Source of the DNA: Dicyema japonicum
Lineage: Eukaryota; Dicyemida; Rhombozoa; Dicyemidae
Direction of reading: 5' to 3'
Assembly: GCA_011109175.1 (NCBI GenBank)
Contig: RDEW01000027.1
Coordinates: 756,703 to 820,702 of the forward strand
Length of the DNA stretch: 64,000 nt
A program made the translations under genes and the position numbers. Positions 10,741 through 21,238 of the stretch are shown here, piece by piece; position 1 is the first letter of the stretch; every line of letters begins with the position of its first letter. The notes below the pieces were generated by a model. The model made no database searches. It was not told the origin of the DNA and worked only from the letters and a program-made list of their open reading frames with translations.

Positions 10741-13000
10741 TTTCTTCATCCAATGTGTAGATATTTTAATGGGAATAGGGTTATTTGTTTGAGATGTGCT
10801 TTGGAAATTCTTAGAATATATCTGAGCTGTATTCTATGAAAGGAGTTCAGACTTTCCATTTCAGGCATTGTGAATGCCCAGGTAGAACAGTTGTACAGTA
10901 AAATTGATTTTACGAACATATTGTATAATTTGATTTTTAAAGAGACAGAAATTTGTTTACCTCGTAGCCATGCGTTGTTTAGTTTTTTAAGAGCGAAAGC
11001 TGCTGGTGATTTTCTTTGTAGTATGTCTACTGTTTCTCCTAAAAGAGTGCCAAGTTTCTTCATATGCCTCCATTTTTCCTGTGTCGTTGTTCGCATCGCC
11101 TTACTATAGTATATTCTGTTTTCTCGGTGTTAATTTTTAGGAATGATTTTTCAAATGTTTTGGCCAATTTGTCGATAATATGTCACATAATTGTAGATTG
11201 GAGATATAAATCACCATGTGATTGCTTCTCAAAATGAACGTTTTCAGGTAGATCTTCAACATTTTCAACATTAAATGAAAATTTCAAATGGATTTTAACG
11301 GTCATTGACATATATAGTAAAAAGATATCGAGGAATTAAGGGAATAAATTCAATAATTCATAGTTATACTTATATCACATTATGACTTAGATAATTTTAG
11401 TGATGAGTGTGCGATTCCAGAACAAATTGACGATTTGGTTAATTGTTCGACTCCAGAATCTATTGAAAATTCACGTAGTTTGATTTAAAAAATTTATATC
11501 TAGATAGTCAGATAATTTGTGTCCGAATGCGAAGAGATTCAATTTCGAAATTAAATCGATTGAAGAAAATTCGAATTATTACAAAGCTATGAACAGGAAA
11601 ATGAATGTTCATAATAGTAAATATACTTTTAACATGGGAGATAAAGTATGAATTAAAAACATTAATAAATAGGTTCGGACTAAAAAGAACTTTGGAACAA
11701 ATCCCTCATTGCGACTGGATAATTTTGAGTCTCAGTATTATCCAGTTGCAGAAATAATTAATATTTTATCAAATAATCGCGTGGAGGTAGTTTTAAATAG
11801 TTTAATTTAATAGATAAAAATTCGAAAAGAGAAATATCGACTGTATTAATGAGTAGACTAAAAAAACTTAAAATTAATTTTTTGTGGTTAATAAATTATT
11901 TATAAAATTAATTGAAGTTAATCTTGGTTCAAGGTTAATGTAACAGGCAGCCCATAGGTATCGCTTGGCCCATGTGACATAATACTTTCTAATCGGTGGT
12001 CTGTTGCCGTGAGATCTATATCATCTGCGAAGATGACTTCCCTTCCGTTATATGTTTGGAGATATTATTCCTGGCATCACGTAGGGTCGCCTCTAGATAC
12101 GCGATGAATAAAACCGGAGATAGGGCGTCTCCTTTAGGGGGTGCCCTTGTTTGTTCCGAATACTCTAAATTTCTGATTTCCGAGCTGGATAAATAGTTGA
12201 GTGGAGGAGAGTAGATAACGAATTATTCTGATGCAATTTTCCTCAAGTAGTGGTGTTAATATTTGCATCATCTTGACTCTGCTGATTGAGTCAAATGCCT
12301 TAGATAGATCGATTCCCTTTATATGGTACTCCTCTTTATATTTTTGGCATGAAGCACACATCCATTTGTGGCTCCAAACGGCATCGGAAGTTGATCTTCC
12401 AGAGACAAACCCACTTTTGCTAGATCCGATAAATCCACGTAGTGGGGCTTTTATTCTGTCCAGAGCGATTAGCTATAGAATCGTATGATTGGTCTTAAGC
12501 TGTTTAGCTTTCCATTTTCCTTCCCGTTTTATGTAAGGAGATTATTTTCCGATTCCGATGTTAATTCTGAGTGTTCCTCAAAAGTTTTGTTCGAAACTCT
12601 TCAAAAGCTATTTTATGAACTCTGCATTAATATTATCTGGGTCTGGGGCTTTTGAGTTGTCTAGTCTGGTCACAGCCTTTTTAACTTCTGTTAAAGTTAT
12701 TTCTGGTGAGAGCTTTCTGGGACTCCATCAAACGGATAAAGCGTTTCTTCGTTATCAAAATTGAAATATTTTTCGAAGTGATCAGCTGTGGTGTCTGTGC
12801 GTTTCTGGTTGTTGTAAATGGTTCTTCCTAGTTCATCATGAACTTTTAGATTTTCAGATTTCTTCTTTCGCGCTAGCATCTTTACACATGCATACATTTG
12901 TGCTTCGTGTTTGTACTTTCCTACTTCATTTGCAAGGTTTTGTAGCTCTGCTTCGTGGTTTATCTGACATTTTTTCTTGATTTTTAAATTTATTACTTCG
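10741..13000 (-). mobile_element. APE-type LINE copy, degenerate, minus strand
   Basis: From right to left the minus strand encodes: a pre-RT segment with KKSENLKVHDELGRTIY (12.70-12.90 kb); RT motif IDLSKAFDSISRVKMMQIL and GTNKGTP (12.13-12.36 kb); GDALSPVLFIAYLEATLRDA and the catalytic FADDIDL (about 11.99-12.13 kb); and the C-terminal block WRHMKKLGTLLGETVDILQR with the IKLYNMFVKSILLYNCSTW thumb-like part (10.75-11.10 kb). Motif order and the YLEA/LLG blocks match the copies at 45.5-47.9 kb. Frameshifts and stops are frequent. About 600 bp of unrelated DNA (roughly 11200-11970) interrupts it. Confidence 0.85.
11340..11890 (+). mobile_element. Possible integrase C-terminal fragment inserted in a LINE
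   Basis: The plus strand reads NYYKAMNRKMNVHNSKYTF followed by NMGDKV, then a broken stretch with LDNFESQYYPVAEIINIL and SNNRVEVVLN. The NMGDKV...YPVAEII...V pattern recalls the small beta-barrel that ends integrases of the KRBA2/SCAND3 or LTR-retrotransposon type. No DDE catalytic core is visible and there are in-frame stops. Near-identical 12-mers (ATGTCACATAAT at 11180, ATGTGACATAAT at 11972) flank the foreign stretch and may be a target-site duplication. The family call is tentative. Confidence 0.35.
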
Positions 13001-13125
13001 AGAAAATAATTTTTTAAATAATAATTTCTAATTTTATTTAATTTACGATAATCTTATTAAAAATTAAATTTTAATAAAATTTTTACACGCTACGTTTTGC
13101 CTTTGACAAATTCACCGCACAGAAA

Positions 13126-14585
13126 ATGAACCAAACTGATGGAAAGGACAGTCAATTTTACGACGAAGGTCAAAGATCCTATTTTACGTAAAAATTGAAA
13201 ATCCTAGGTATTTAGTCAAGCCCACACGTGTCTAACGTTGGTTCTATTCACCTGTATCCTTTATTTCGGTTCAAATTACGGAGATTTCAGTGATCCAACC
13301 TATAACATCAAGCGGTAATCCTTAAAAATATTTCAGTGGCATTACTGCTGTTTTAATCGCATATTTGTTTTACTGCATGATTCAACTCCCCGACGGTCCT
13401 TTTCTTCGTCCTCATCCTGCCTTTTGGCGACTTGTCTTGGGGGTCTCAATTTTATACGAATTGGCTCTTATTTTCATCCTCTTCCAGGCATTTTCTGGCT
13501 TATTTTAGAACCCTTCGGATGCTCGTAGATACATGAAGATCTTAGATCCGAAATTGGGCGTCCCCTTTAAGGAGAGGGAGTATGGCTTCTGCAATATTTA
13601 CGACCCTGTGGCCAATCCGGACAATCCTTTCAAATATTTCAAAGTAAGGCACCTCTGTGATCCCAGGACAAACTGGACATGTTCGTCTTGGCTCACTTTG
13701 TCGGCTGGTTCTTTAAGGTCGTTTTCTCTGTTCCTTTCAGGCTTTGATTCTCAGAGATTTTCTTCTCTGCTGCATCATCAGCCTTGGTTTTGAGGTTATG
13801 GAGTACACACTGATGCACCAACTTCCAAACTTCATTGAATGTTGGTGGGACCACGTTAACTATTTGAGATTTATTTTCAGTTTATTCTGGACGTCCTACT
13901 GACCAATACTCCTGGGATATATTTGGGTCTCAAAATGCTTCACTATCTGGAGATCAAACCCTACCATTGGAAGTCTCTACGGACTATTCCTAGTCTTAGG
14001 TTTGTTTCCATGGATTGAGCTTTCCGTAGTGGTAAACTCAAGCGGTTTGCTCTCCAATTTTCACCATATAATTGGACAAGGTATGAATGGAAGCCCAAGT
14101 TGAACATCCGACGGTGGTTCCTTACAGTGTTAACGATTATAATGGTGATTATTGCTTTTATAGTAGTTTTTGATGGCCGAGGTCAACTTTTTTTACCTGA
14201 AATTTGTGCTTTGGATCCCCGAGTCTCATTATTTGTGCATGATGAGGACTATTATTATATTTTTGTCCGGAGCTGTTGCACTCAGGGAAATCTATAGCTA
14301 CATAAACATTGAGTTTGTTTTTTTTAATTCTTAAGGGGTGGTTGTAATCGGTTCGGTCCCCAGTCGTGGATTATACTGGCATTTGTGTTCACTGAATTTT
14401 TGATTTATACGAAATTCGAATGGGAGTTGGTAACGAGACCTCCTCCGACTTTTATCATTTATTGTTGGATTGTGTTTATTTTTATGTTCTTTGCTTACAC
14501 CACAATTACTTTCATTCTTCCAAAGTAGTGATGTTGTATTAAATGTAGTCGAAGACTCATGAAGAAGTTCAAAAAACTGGACTAG
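13126..14585 (+). CDS. PTDSS1: Phosphatidylserine synthase (PTDSS1/2 family)
   Basis: These ER enzymes exchange the head group of phosphatidylcholine or phosphatidylethanolamine for serine. The product starts [18 protein letters not shown]. It has successive membrane helices and family blocks: [106 protein letters not shown] and [16 protein letters not shown]. These track the vertebrate enzymes in order over about 400 residues. Ten introns of 19-30 nt are needed, e.g. 13188-13215 and 13315-13336. One (13488-13508) has GC..AG ends. The last, 24 nt from 14525, moves the end from TAG 14525-14529 to TAG 14583, adding a basic tail ([11 protein letters not shown]). PTDSS1 versus PTDSS2 cannot be settled by eye. 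Confidence 0.93.
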
Positions 14586-15355
14586 CTGATATAACCTTTA
14601 TTTTCTCGATTTTTCATTTTTCTCTGGATATTCTTTGGTGATGTTTAAATTTATTAAATAAAACTTAATAATTTTAATTATAACCCTTCCCCGACATAAT
14701 TGTTACGTACTCTCACGATAGCAATCGAGATCAACCGGAGGAACCACTCGGTTTAAATGACGTTGTGGTTTCTTTGTGGAGCTGTTTGATGGCTACTAAT
14801 GATTTGGAGATATTTATATTGTTAAGATTTGAGTATATTCAAAATACCGTAGTTACTTAAAATTTGATCAGTCCATTAATTTGGAATTTTTTGGTTAGTC
14901 AGAATATGTTTGATTAAAATCAGTGAAATTACCATTAAAATGAAAAATTCCAAGGACCACGGTAACATCAAACTAATTGTTCACGGGATCTTTGAAGTAA
15001 TAGTTGTCCTTTCTATTGAGCATTCAAATGCTTCATGTCGTCTGACATGAAGGTGATTTATTGGTTTCTTTATACCCGAATATTTCCACTTTTTGAGCAA
15101 TTGAAAGTCTTGTGTAGCCTCCAACAGAAACATTCCGACCCATGCTTGTTTTAAATTACAGTAAACTCTCCCAAAGTGGCCATTTTTGGTTCCAGCACTT
15201 TTTGCGGCAAATTTAGGAATTGGCAAATTTCAGAATTTAATCAATAATTTAAAAATAATTATTGGGTAACTTCTCACTGATGAAAATAACTAAATTTGAA
15301 TTTATTACGAAAAAAAATTATTTAAAAAAAGTGTAAAATCGCTTCGCTTCCTAAA
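14586..15355. other. Intergenic region with one partial dispersed repeat
   Basis: No gene is supported. Bases 14942-14990 (AAAAATTCCAAGGACCACGG and following) match the start of repeat family 1. The 81-codon minus-strand frame at 14981-15226 has no recognisable motif. Confidence 0.3.
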
Positions 15356-15480
15356 GAAACTTGGACGCCTAGCTACGCTGAAAAGCCACGACACACGTGA
15401 GACCCGTTGGTTTCTCCAGTTGATCTCTGCTGCAATCGTGAGAGGTAACGACGTCGATAATGTCGGCGGGGACCACTTTG
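15356..15480 (+). mobile_element. Truncated LINE 3' end, copy 1
   Basis: The segment encodes KLGRLATLKSHDTRETRWFL followed by QLISAAIVRGNDV on the plus strand. That is the extreme C-terminus of a metazoan LINE family whose proteins end with LG-R..., a few residues, then QRIS-A--RGNA. A near-identical block starts at the same point of the element at 15572. Confidence 0.6.
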
Positions 15481-15571
15481 GATGGATTGCTATGTTAATT
15501 AATTGTTACTTTTATTAATAAAGTATTATGGTAATTGAATGACCTTGATTTTAATATCTCAAGATCTCAAT

Positions 15572-15698
15572 GAAACTTGGACGCCTAGCTACACTAGAAT
15601 GACACGACGCACGTGAGACACGATGGCTTCTCCAGTTGATCTTTGTTGCGATCAAGAAAGGCAACTAAACGTCGATTATGTCGGCGGGGACCACTTTT
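15572..15698 (+). mobile_element. Truncated LINE 3' end, copy 2
   Basis: Starting with the same GAAACTTGGACGCCTAGC, it is about 85 percent identical by eye to 15356-15480 and ends in the same GTCGGCGGGGACCACTTT. An in-frame stop and a 3-nt length difference mark it as an older or separately mutated copy. Same orientation, with 92 bp between the copies. Confidence 0.6.
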
Positions 15699-15699
15699 G

Positions 15700-16190
15700 A
15701 TTGTTTTTGTGTTTTAATAAAGTGATTTCAGATTAGATCTTTAGGGAATCGGATTTCTACATTTTTATTTATTTAGCCGATCCCCTCGAATGAAGGAAAC
15801 CAGTGGCGAACAAGAACGTCACAGCCAAGAGCGGACGCTCGCAGATATTCGATAGGTATATTGGTTCTGCGCAGAACTGGAGGTGGACCAGGACAAGAGA
15901 AGAGGTGACCTGTCTTCTTTCCGTCAAGGATTCTTGATGGGCATAGCGGAGAAGACTCGGATTTCAACACGAACAGGAGATCCCTGTGGGTGTTGCTGGC
16001 TCGCCATCCTGAGAAGGAATGACCCTCGGCTGACTGTTTCTTTTTTATTTTAATAAATAATTTCATGATAAATTTTTTTTAATCCTTTATAAATTAACTT
16101 TGATATTAGCCGATTCTAAAATATTAGCCTTAAAGTCAAAACAAAACGTTAAAAAGAAAATTTACACATAATTTCAAAATTTTAAGAAAA
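15700..16190. other. Intergenic region
   Basis: A 97-codon minus-strand frame (15773-16066) lies here but has no motif and no plausible splice partner, so I do not call it. The rest is A+T-rich, leading to the 3' end of the PHD-finger gene. Confidence 0.3.
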
Positions 16191-16192
16191 AA

Positions 16193-17330
16193 TCAGATGT
16201 AAAGCAAGATTACGTAAAACAGCACTCGATAAACCAAATTCTTATCGACATCAGTAATCTAAAGTTTAAAGGACAATGAACATGAAGCAAATTAAGCTTC
16301 TCAATCAGTCTTCTTAGGATGATGGCCAAATCACAGAACTGCCCCATCTCGTTATCTTCCCTCACTTTTACTATAAACTCGACCATACTCGACCGAAGCT
16401 GCGAATAAGTGAATGTAAGACCTTGGGAGTAAGTCCAAATTCTCCAACTCCCAACATAAATCGGACAATCACACTCCCACATAAGTTGGGATCAGAACTC
16501 ACGTGGGATCCATTCTGATAAGACTCGTGCTTGCAGATCGCACACTTCCACTTTCTACGTCTTAGAAAAGAAATTACAAGTCAAAGTTAACCACGTGGGT
16601 CGGGTGACAGTTTCGGTGGTAGAATCGTCGACATTGAGTGCATTGGAGAAGAGAAATATCTACTTCCCGGCAAATTACGCAGGTAAAATTGGCGGAGACG
16701 TCGTCCTCGGATTCCGGGGTTTCCAGTGTAAAGTCCATATCTTCGCATTCATTGAGTTTTATTTGGCCAAGGGAGACATCCAAAATGTCCACGTTAGGCT
16801 GAAATAAGGGAGATACAACTCACCTCGAAGGTTACCAAAGGAACTTTATCTTCTTTCGAAAATCCGCTGATTTCGTTGCTTGCGAGATGTTCGAGAATCT
16901 CCCGAAGATTATGGAAGGTCTTTTCACAATTCTTAGTTCTGAGGACTTTAGCCAACTGGATTGATGAATTGAGGAGGTCGAATCGACGTGTCTTAATAAG
17001 AGTTACCATACAAACTATTGCTTCAATAGGCTCTGTTAGAATGGAGGAAGTGAAGGAAAAAGTGTTGTCTACCTCAAGAAGTCGAGATGTTGAAAGGTCC
17101 ACGTTTTCATGGACTTTCTTGTTCCAACTGTTTATAGCCTAGAATTACAAATTGATGGTTAAACGTCAATGAGTTGTTTTCGCTGATCAGTCAATTTTCG
17201 TAGATTTAAATTTGTCCAATCCACGTGGGTGTGTAATTCTTGCTGGTTGACAGTGAGCTATATGACTATATCTTCAATTTACCTTAGAAATGATGTTTTC
17301 TATTACGGATGGCGAATAAGAGAAGTCCAT
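16193..17330 (-). CDS. PHD-finger protein, TIF1/TRIM-like layout possible
   Basis: The start is ATG at 17330 (MDFSYSPSVIENIISK). Introns of about 25, 26, 25, 17 and 29 nt join the exons. Residues about 1-60 are a helical region (ELHTHVDWTNLNLRKLTDQR...), followed by a helical segment with EPIEAIVCMVTLIKTRR. A Cys4-His-Cys3 PHD finger then follows, seen as FTCVICREVD, LLQCTQCRRFYHRNCH and RKWKCAICKHES, so all eight zinc ligands are present once the 17-nt intron is removed. The last 100 residues (SQLRSSMVEFIVKVREDNEM...LRRLIEKLNLLH) are helical and sit where a bromodomain would be in TIF1 or SP100 proteins, but I cannot confirm one. No RING or B-box is seen. Chromatin reading is the likely role. 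The frame ends at TGA 16193. Confidence 0.7.
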
Positions 17331-17460
17331 ATGTATTATATAATTAAACAATTTTATATTATTAAAAATAATCAAATTTAAATAATAATATTTTCAAAAG
17401 TTTGTTTGAGACCATATATTTTCTGGAGTCTATCAAATATAGATTTAAAGAGTGTAGATT

Positions 17461-17577
17461 GAAGAGAGCTGTACAGGATTCTCAACCCCGCCGGACTCGT
17501 CCTCTCCCTTGTCGTTCTGGGATCACTTAGTTGAGAACTTTTCTTTCTACTTGACCCAGTGATCCTTAGGGTAATAA
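17461..17577 (+). mobile_element. 117-bp 5'-truncated LINE insertion with 15-bp target duplication
   Basis: The insert is flanked by perfect copies of TAAAGAGTGTAGATT at 17446-17460 and 17578-17592. It encodes KRAVQDSQPRRTRPLPCRSG then IT and a stop. This resembles the last codons of the Jockey-like LINE at 62.5 kb (LFRKAVGTLEEHRKNLS...RRTGIT). It shares GGGATCACTTA with that element's 3' end and finishes in a TAATAA-rich tail. Confidence 0.75.
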
Positions 17578-17671
17578 TAAAGAGTGTAGATTATTAGATT
17601 TGGAAACGTCCATGGGACACCTAATTCCCACCTGAAAAGGACCTTTAAACACTCTCCTCCCAGGGACATTC

Positions 17672-18031
17672 TTATCCCCGGACTATGCGTTTCGCGGAAG
17701 ATCGCATATTCTCGGAGGAAATTAATAGAACTGATAGTAAAGAGTACGGCGCATGGGCGACCTTAAGAAGGGGGTTGAAAACCGAGGAAAACGTGGACTC
17801 TATGAGATCACTGGATAACAATTGAGAAGTATGGAACAGACTGACATTTAATATTGTGTCCTTTGATGCACTAACCAAATACTCGTTCAAGTTACTCCGA
17901 ATTTGGATCCAACCTTCGTTTACCGGACATTTCTCTTTGATCTGGACTTTGTGTATTTGATGCTTCATGTTTCCACCATTTCTTCCATTCACGTGAGAAA
18001 AAGAATCCTTCATTAAACAATAAAGGAACAA
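17672..18031 (-). CDS. Hypothetical 119-codon reading frame
   Basis: This is an uninterrupted frame on the minus strand (MFLYCLMKDSFSH..., ...HAPYSLLSVLLISSENMRSS). I recognise no domain. It lies between a LINE insertion and a Tc1 transposase, so it could be transposon debris, chance, or an exon of a small gene. No clear splice partner was found. Confidence 0.2.
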   Translation of the reverse strand: MFLYCLMKDSFSHVNGRNGGNMKHQIHKVQIKEKCPVNEGWIQIRSNLNEYLVSASKDTILNVSLFHTSQLLSSDLIESTFSSVFNPLLKVAHAPYSLLSVLLISSENMRSSAKRIVRG

Positions 18032-18081
18032 ACAGGAAATTTTTTATTTTTACTGATCAATGAAAATCGTACATTTGAATT

Positions 18082-19030
18082 TTAAATATTTTGTGTGTCC
18101 ACTATGTGCCGAATATACGTGCCAAAAGCGTTTTTCACTGAATTAATGAGTTTCTCTGTTAAACTTCGTGGGATTTCCTCCCAAACTCTTAAAACCTCCA
18201 TCTTCAAGTCATTTATGGTCCCGTAATTGCTTTTGTACGTTACTCGTTTTACGTGACTCCACAAATTCTCGATGGGGTTTAAATCCGACGACTGAGCGGG
18301 CTACTTTATTTGTTTAATTTGTTTTTCATTAAAAAACTCTTTTACGACCCTTGCTGTGTGGCTTGGTGCATTATCCTGCTGAATAACGTAGTCTCCTAGA
18401 CCCATTTTTCAGAAGACTGAGGAAGATGATTTGTAAGAATGTTTATGTTTCTTGCAGCATTCATATTACCCTCAATGGCTAACTAATGGCCCACACCGTA
18501 ATAAGGGAAACACTCCCCAGAACATGAATTTTTCTAAAATTGAAATTTCAGTAAGCTAACCTTTTCCAAACTTATGAGTTTGTGCGATGAATTCCGGCTT
18601 CAAAGAGTCTTTCGCATTTTTATAAACCATTGCGTTCTTTTTGTCGGTCTCAGTTCAAATGAACATTCGTCAGAAAAGATGTAAGTTTTCCATTCACTTG
18701 TAAAAAAAGTTTGACGATTTTCGTCTTTCCAGTATGTTTTTTCGACTCAAATAACATTTTTTGATTGCATTTCGACAAAATATTTTCTTTTTATTCAGAG
18801 TTCGGATTACTGTATGCCTGGAAACTTGTGTTCCAGTGAAATTCTTGAGTTCCATAGATAACTTTAGCGACGAAAACGAAGGATTTTCACGTGAAATATT
18901 GCATAAAGTATTCATCTTCGATTCATTCAACTTTGGTTGACGCCCGAGAAATCCTTCCTTCATGATGAGGGTCTGAAAAGTGTTCTTTCCTGGAAGTACT
19001 TTGCTACTTTCTCTATTTGAGAGCTAAAAA
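18082..19030 (-). mobile_element. Tc1-family (DD34E) transposase, inactivated
   Basis: Read from 19030 leftward, the order is: a helix-turn-helix part (QIEKVAKYFQERTLF), a second one (NFTGTQVSRHTVIRTLNKKK), IFSDECSFEL with the first catalytic Asp, QQDNAPSHTARVVKEFF with the second, SSDLNPIENLWSHVK with the Glu, and a C-terminal helical tail ending at TAA 18082. Exactly 34 residues separate the second Asp from the Glu, counting one stop codon as a position, which is the Tc1 spacing. Frameshifts near 18.4-18.7 kb and several stops show it is dead. I did not find convincing terminal inverted repeats. Confidence 0.88.
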
Positions 19031-19299
19031 ACATATTTACATATTAGTGATAATTTATATAGAGAAACCAGTCGACAAATAGCTTCAGCCAATGGTGTAT
19101 CTTCAGAGGCCAGTTAGAGAAGACAAGAAGACCAGCCATCAAGCTTGTGTTAATAATGAGCTCAGTACTGAAGAAAACGTCCTGATAGAACTAATGAAAA
19201 CGGTGATACAAGACAAATGACCCACTAATTGGAGAGTCATTTTAAAGACTCTTAAGACTTCAAGATCTGTGAGATGGACATAGGTAAAGAGTTTAAGAC

Positions 19300-20345
19300 G
19301 TGGTAATTTACTAATCTCCCGTACTTACCTCCATAATTATAATTCTAAACTAGCTAAATGTATTTATCAAATAAGGGTGAATGCTCTCATAATTGAAAAA
19401 GCATCTCCCATGAGATTTGCAAGAGAATTCGCTCAATAAACCAGCTCCTCTCTAGATAATCCATTTTCAATTCAGCAGGGCTAGTGAACTACTCCCAAAG
19501 ATCCCCGAGGTTTAGACTGCGACCGGTTCAAAAATGAACTATCCTTCATTGAGTGATTTTGTCAATAATTTACCATGATGAATTTAACGCGGTAAATTTA
19601 CCTAGAATCGGGATTCCCATCATATTGCTGAAAAATCTGGGAGTATTAGGTATTAACAAGGCTATTGGAAGCTGAAACCTCGGAGTACAGGAAGCTGAAC
19701 AGTCTAGCCTCATGTTCAATGTAAATACGGAAATTCCTAGAAACCTTAAACTCTTACTAGCTAACGTTCTTAGTGGTTGGAGAGACGAGTTTGTTTTTGA
19801 GATTTAAGTTAAGCTCCACGACTTTTTTTCAAATCGCATCCTCGGGGATCATCCCTATCCTCTTTACTGCTCAGTCTATTCAAGAAACCAAAGTCCTGAT
19901 AAATTATGCAGATGACATTATCCTGACCTCACGTAATCTGGGTATTCAGGTTACAACGACGCCTGATCCGTATTCACCTCCGACAGAAAACTAAGCAGAC
20001 GGTGGAGCTATAGGCGGATAGTACCGAAATCCTAAACAACAGAAAATGCTGGGAGTCACTTTCGACATGTAAATGTGTTTTTCTCAACACGTCGAAGGTC
20101 CAACCTTCTGAAAAGCCTCTCAGGATTGTGGAGGACAAAAAACCACCCAGTACTGAATTGTTCATATAAGCAGTTCGTCGATCCATGCATCTGTGCTCCC
20201 TGAACCCATTAATCTTTCAGACCAATTCCTAAAAGATCGCAGCCACATAGCGAAGGAATGGAACGATGGATTTCCGTGACTGTGTGTGTTCAATAGAGAT
20301 CACCGTACCAAGCTAAGGGCACTGTTGTAAAATGGTGAGATCACT
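19300..20345 (+). mobile_element. Jockey/R1-like LINE reverse transcriptase remnant
   Basis: The plus strand encodes SGIIPILFTAQSIQETKVLI, then the catalytic NYADDIILTSRN, then KQQKMLGVTFDM...FSQHVEG. That last block is the ILGVT-D--LTF--HV block of Jockey/R1-type elements, also seen at 57.25 kb (KKILGVTLDTFLTF). It ends near GAGATCACTTAGTTCTGG, like other copies of the family. It is strongly decayed, and the limits are approximate. Confidence 0.7.
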
Positions 20346-20389
20346 TAGTTCTGGGTTGTTAACAACGGTCTTTGATTAATCAGCACATC

Positions 20390-20500
20390 CCGTGATCCTG
20401 ACGCGTTCTAGTAGAGCCATCGTCCACGCACAGCGATTGGAAGGACATTGCCCGGGAAGCTAAGGTAGAAGTCAGAACTCGTTGCTTTAGCCCCCTTTAA
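20390..20500 (+). repeat. Dispersed repeat family 1, copy C
   Basis: CGTGATCCTGACGCGTTCTA, GTAGAGCC, CACAGCGATT, CCCGGGAAGCTAAGG and CAGAACTCGT occur in the same order as in the copies at 4207 and 45125. It directly follows the LINE 3' end at 20345, so the repeat may be part of, or associated with, that element's tail. Confidence 0.55.
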
Positions 20501-21238
20501 ACGAATAGTTAGTTTAACTGTTCTTTACTCTAAAATAAATTGTATGTCATAAGCCCTTGAAAGTGCTTTTTAATCTTATTTTACTTAAATCTTAACGTCG
20601 ACTCGCATAAGTGGAGAAAAGCATACCCAAGTCGATATCTCTACCAAGTTAGTTAGCTAAATGTACAGCCTCACCACTACAAGATAGATATCAAAACTAA
20701 AGAATTCAACGCTTAGAAATCAACGAAAGCTTGTCCATTACACTGAAACTAGTGAAAGCGAGAAACAACAGATAAATGCCCTCAGAAAAAAGTTCAGAGT
20801 CCTTTCTAAGAAAAAAATAAAATGAAAAGTCTGGTTTATGATAAATCTGTAGAGAATATCGATAAAAAACTCGAAGAGATCGTCATGGTTGAAAGAGACG
20901 TCCACCATATGCAATCCTATTGGATATACAAAACAGAAGAATGACAGCAAATTTTAACTAAACAATCCCTTGAAGCAAAGGATTTTGTAAAGATGGTTTT
21001 CTAATCTACTTAGTAGAGGAAGTAGTTCAGCGGGTCAGCGGTCCTCTGACGTTGGAAGTTGCAAATGCAAAAGTGGTAGAATAGGCTGACTGAGAGTACA
21101 ATAAAGACAATATTATACAGGTGTCAACCATAAAACCAATGTTTTTCAAAACATCAATAAAGAAAACAAAGAACCACCACAACATTTATAAAAAAAAACA
21201 TTTAAGATAATTTAATAAAAAAACATATTTAATTATAG
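20501..21238. other. Intergenic region with a partial SINE-like tail
   Basis: At 20505-20540, AATAGTTAGTTTAACTGTTC and TTTACTCTAAAATAAATT resemble the middle of the tRNA-derived SINE at 53.46-53.51 kb and the segment at 57.98 kb. Otherwise I see no gene. The 3' end of BUD23 begins at 21239. Confidence 0.3.

Noticed and set aside
15773-16066. 97-codon minus-strand frame as a gene
   Set aside because: Composition is not protein-like across its length and no homologous motif or intron structure supports it.
17672-18031. 119-codon frame as a confident gene
   Set aside because: No domain, no splice partner, and surrounded by transposons; kept only as low-confidence.
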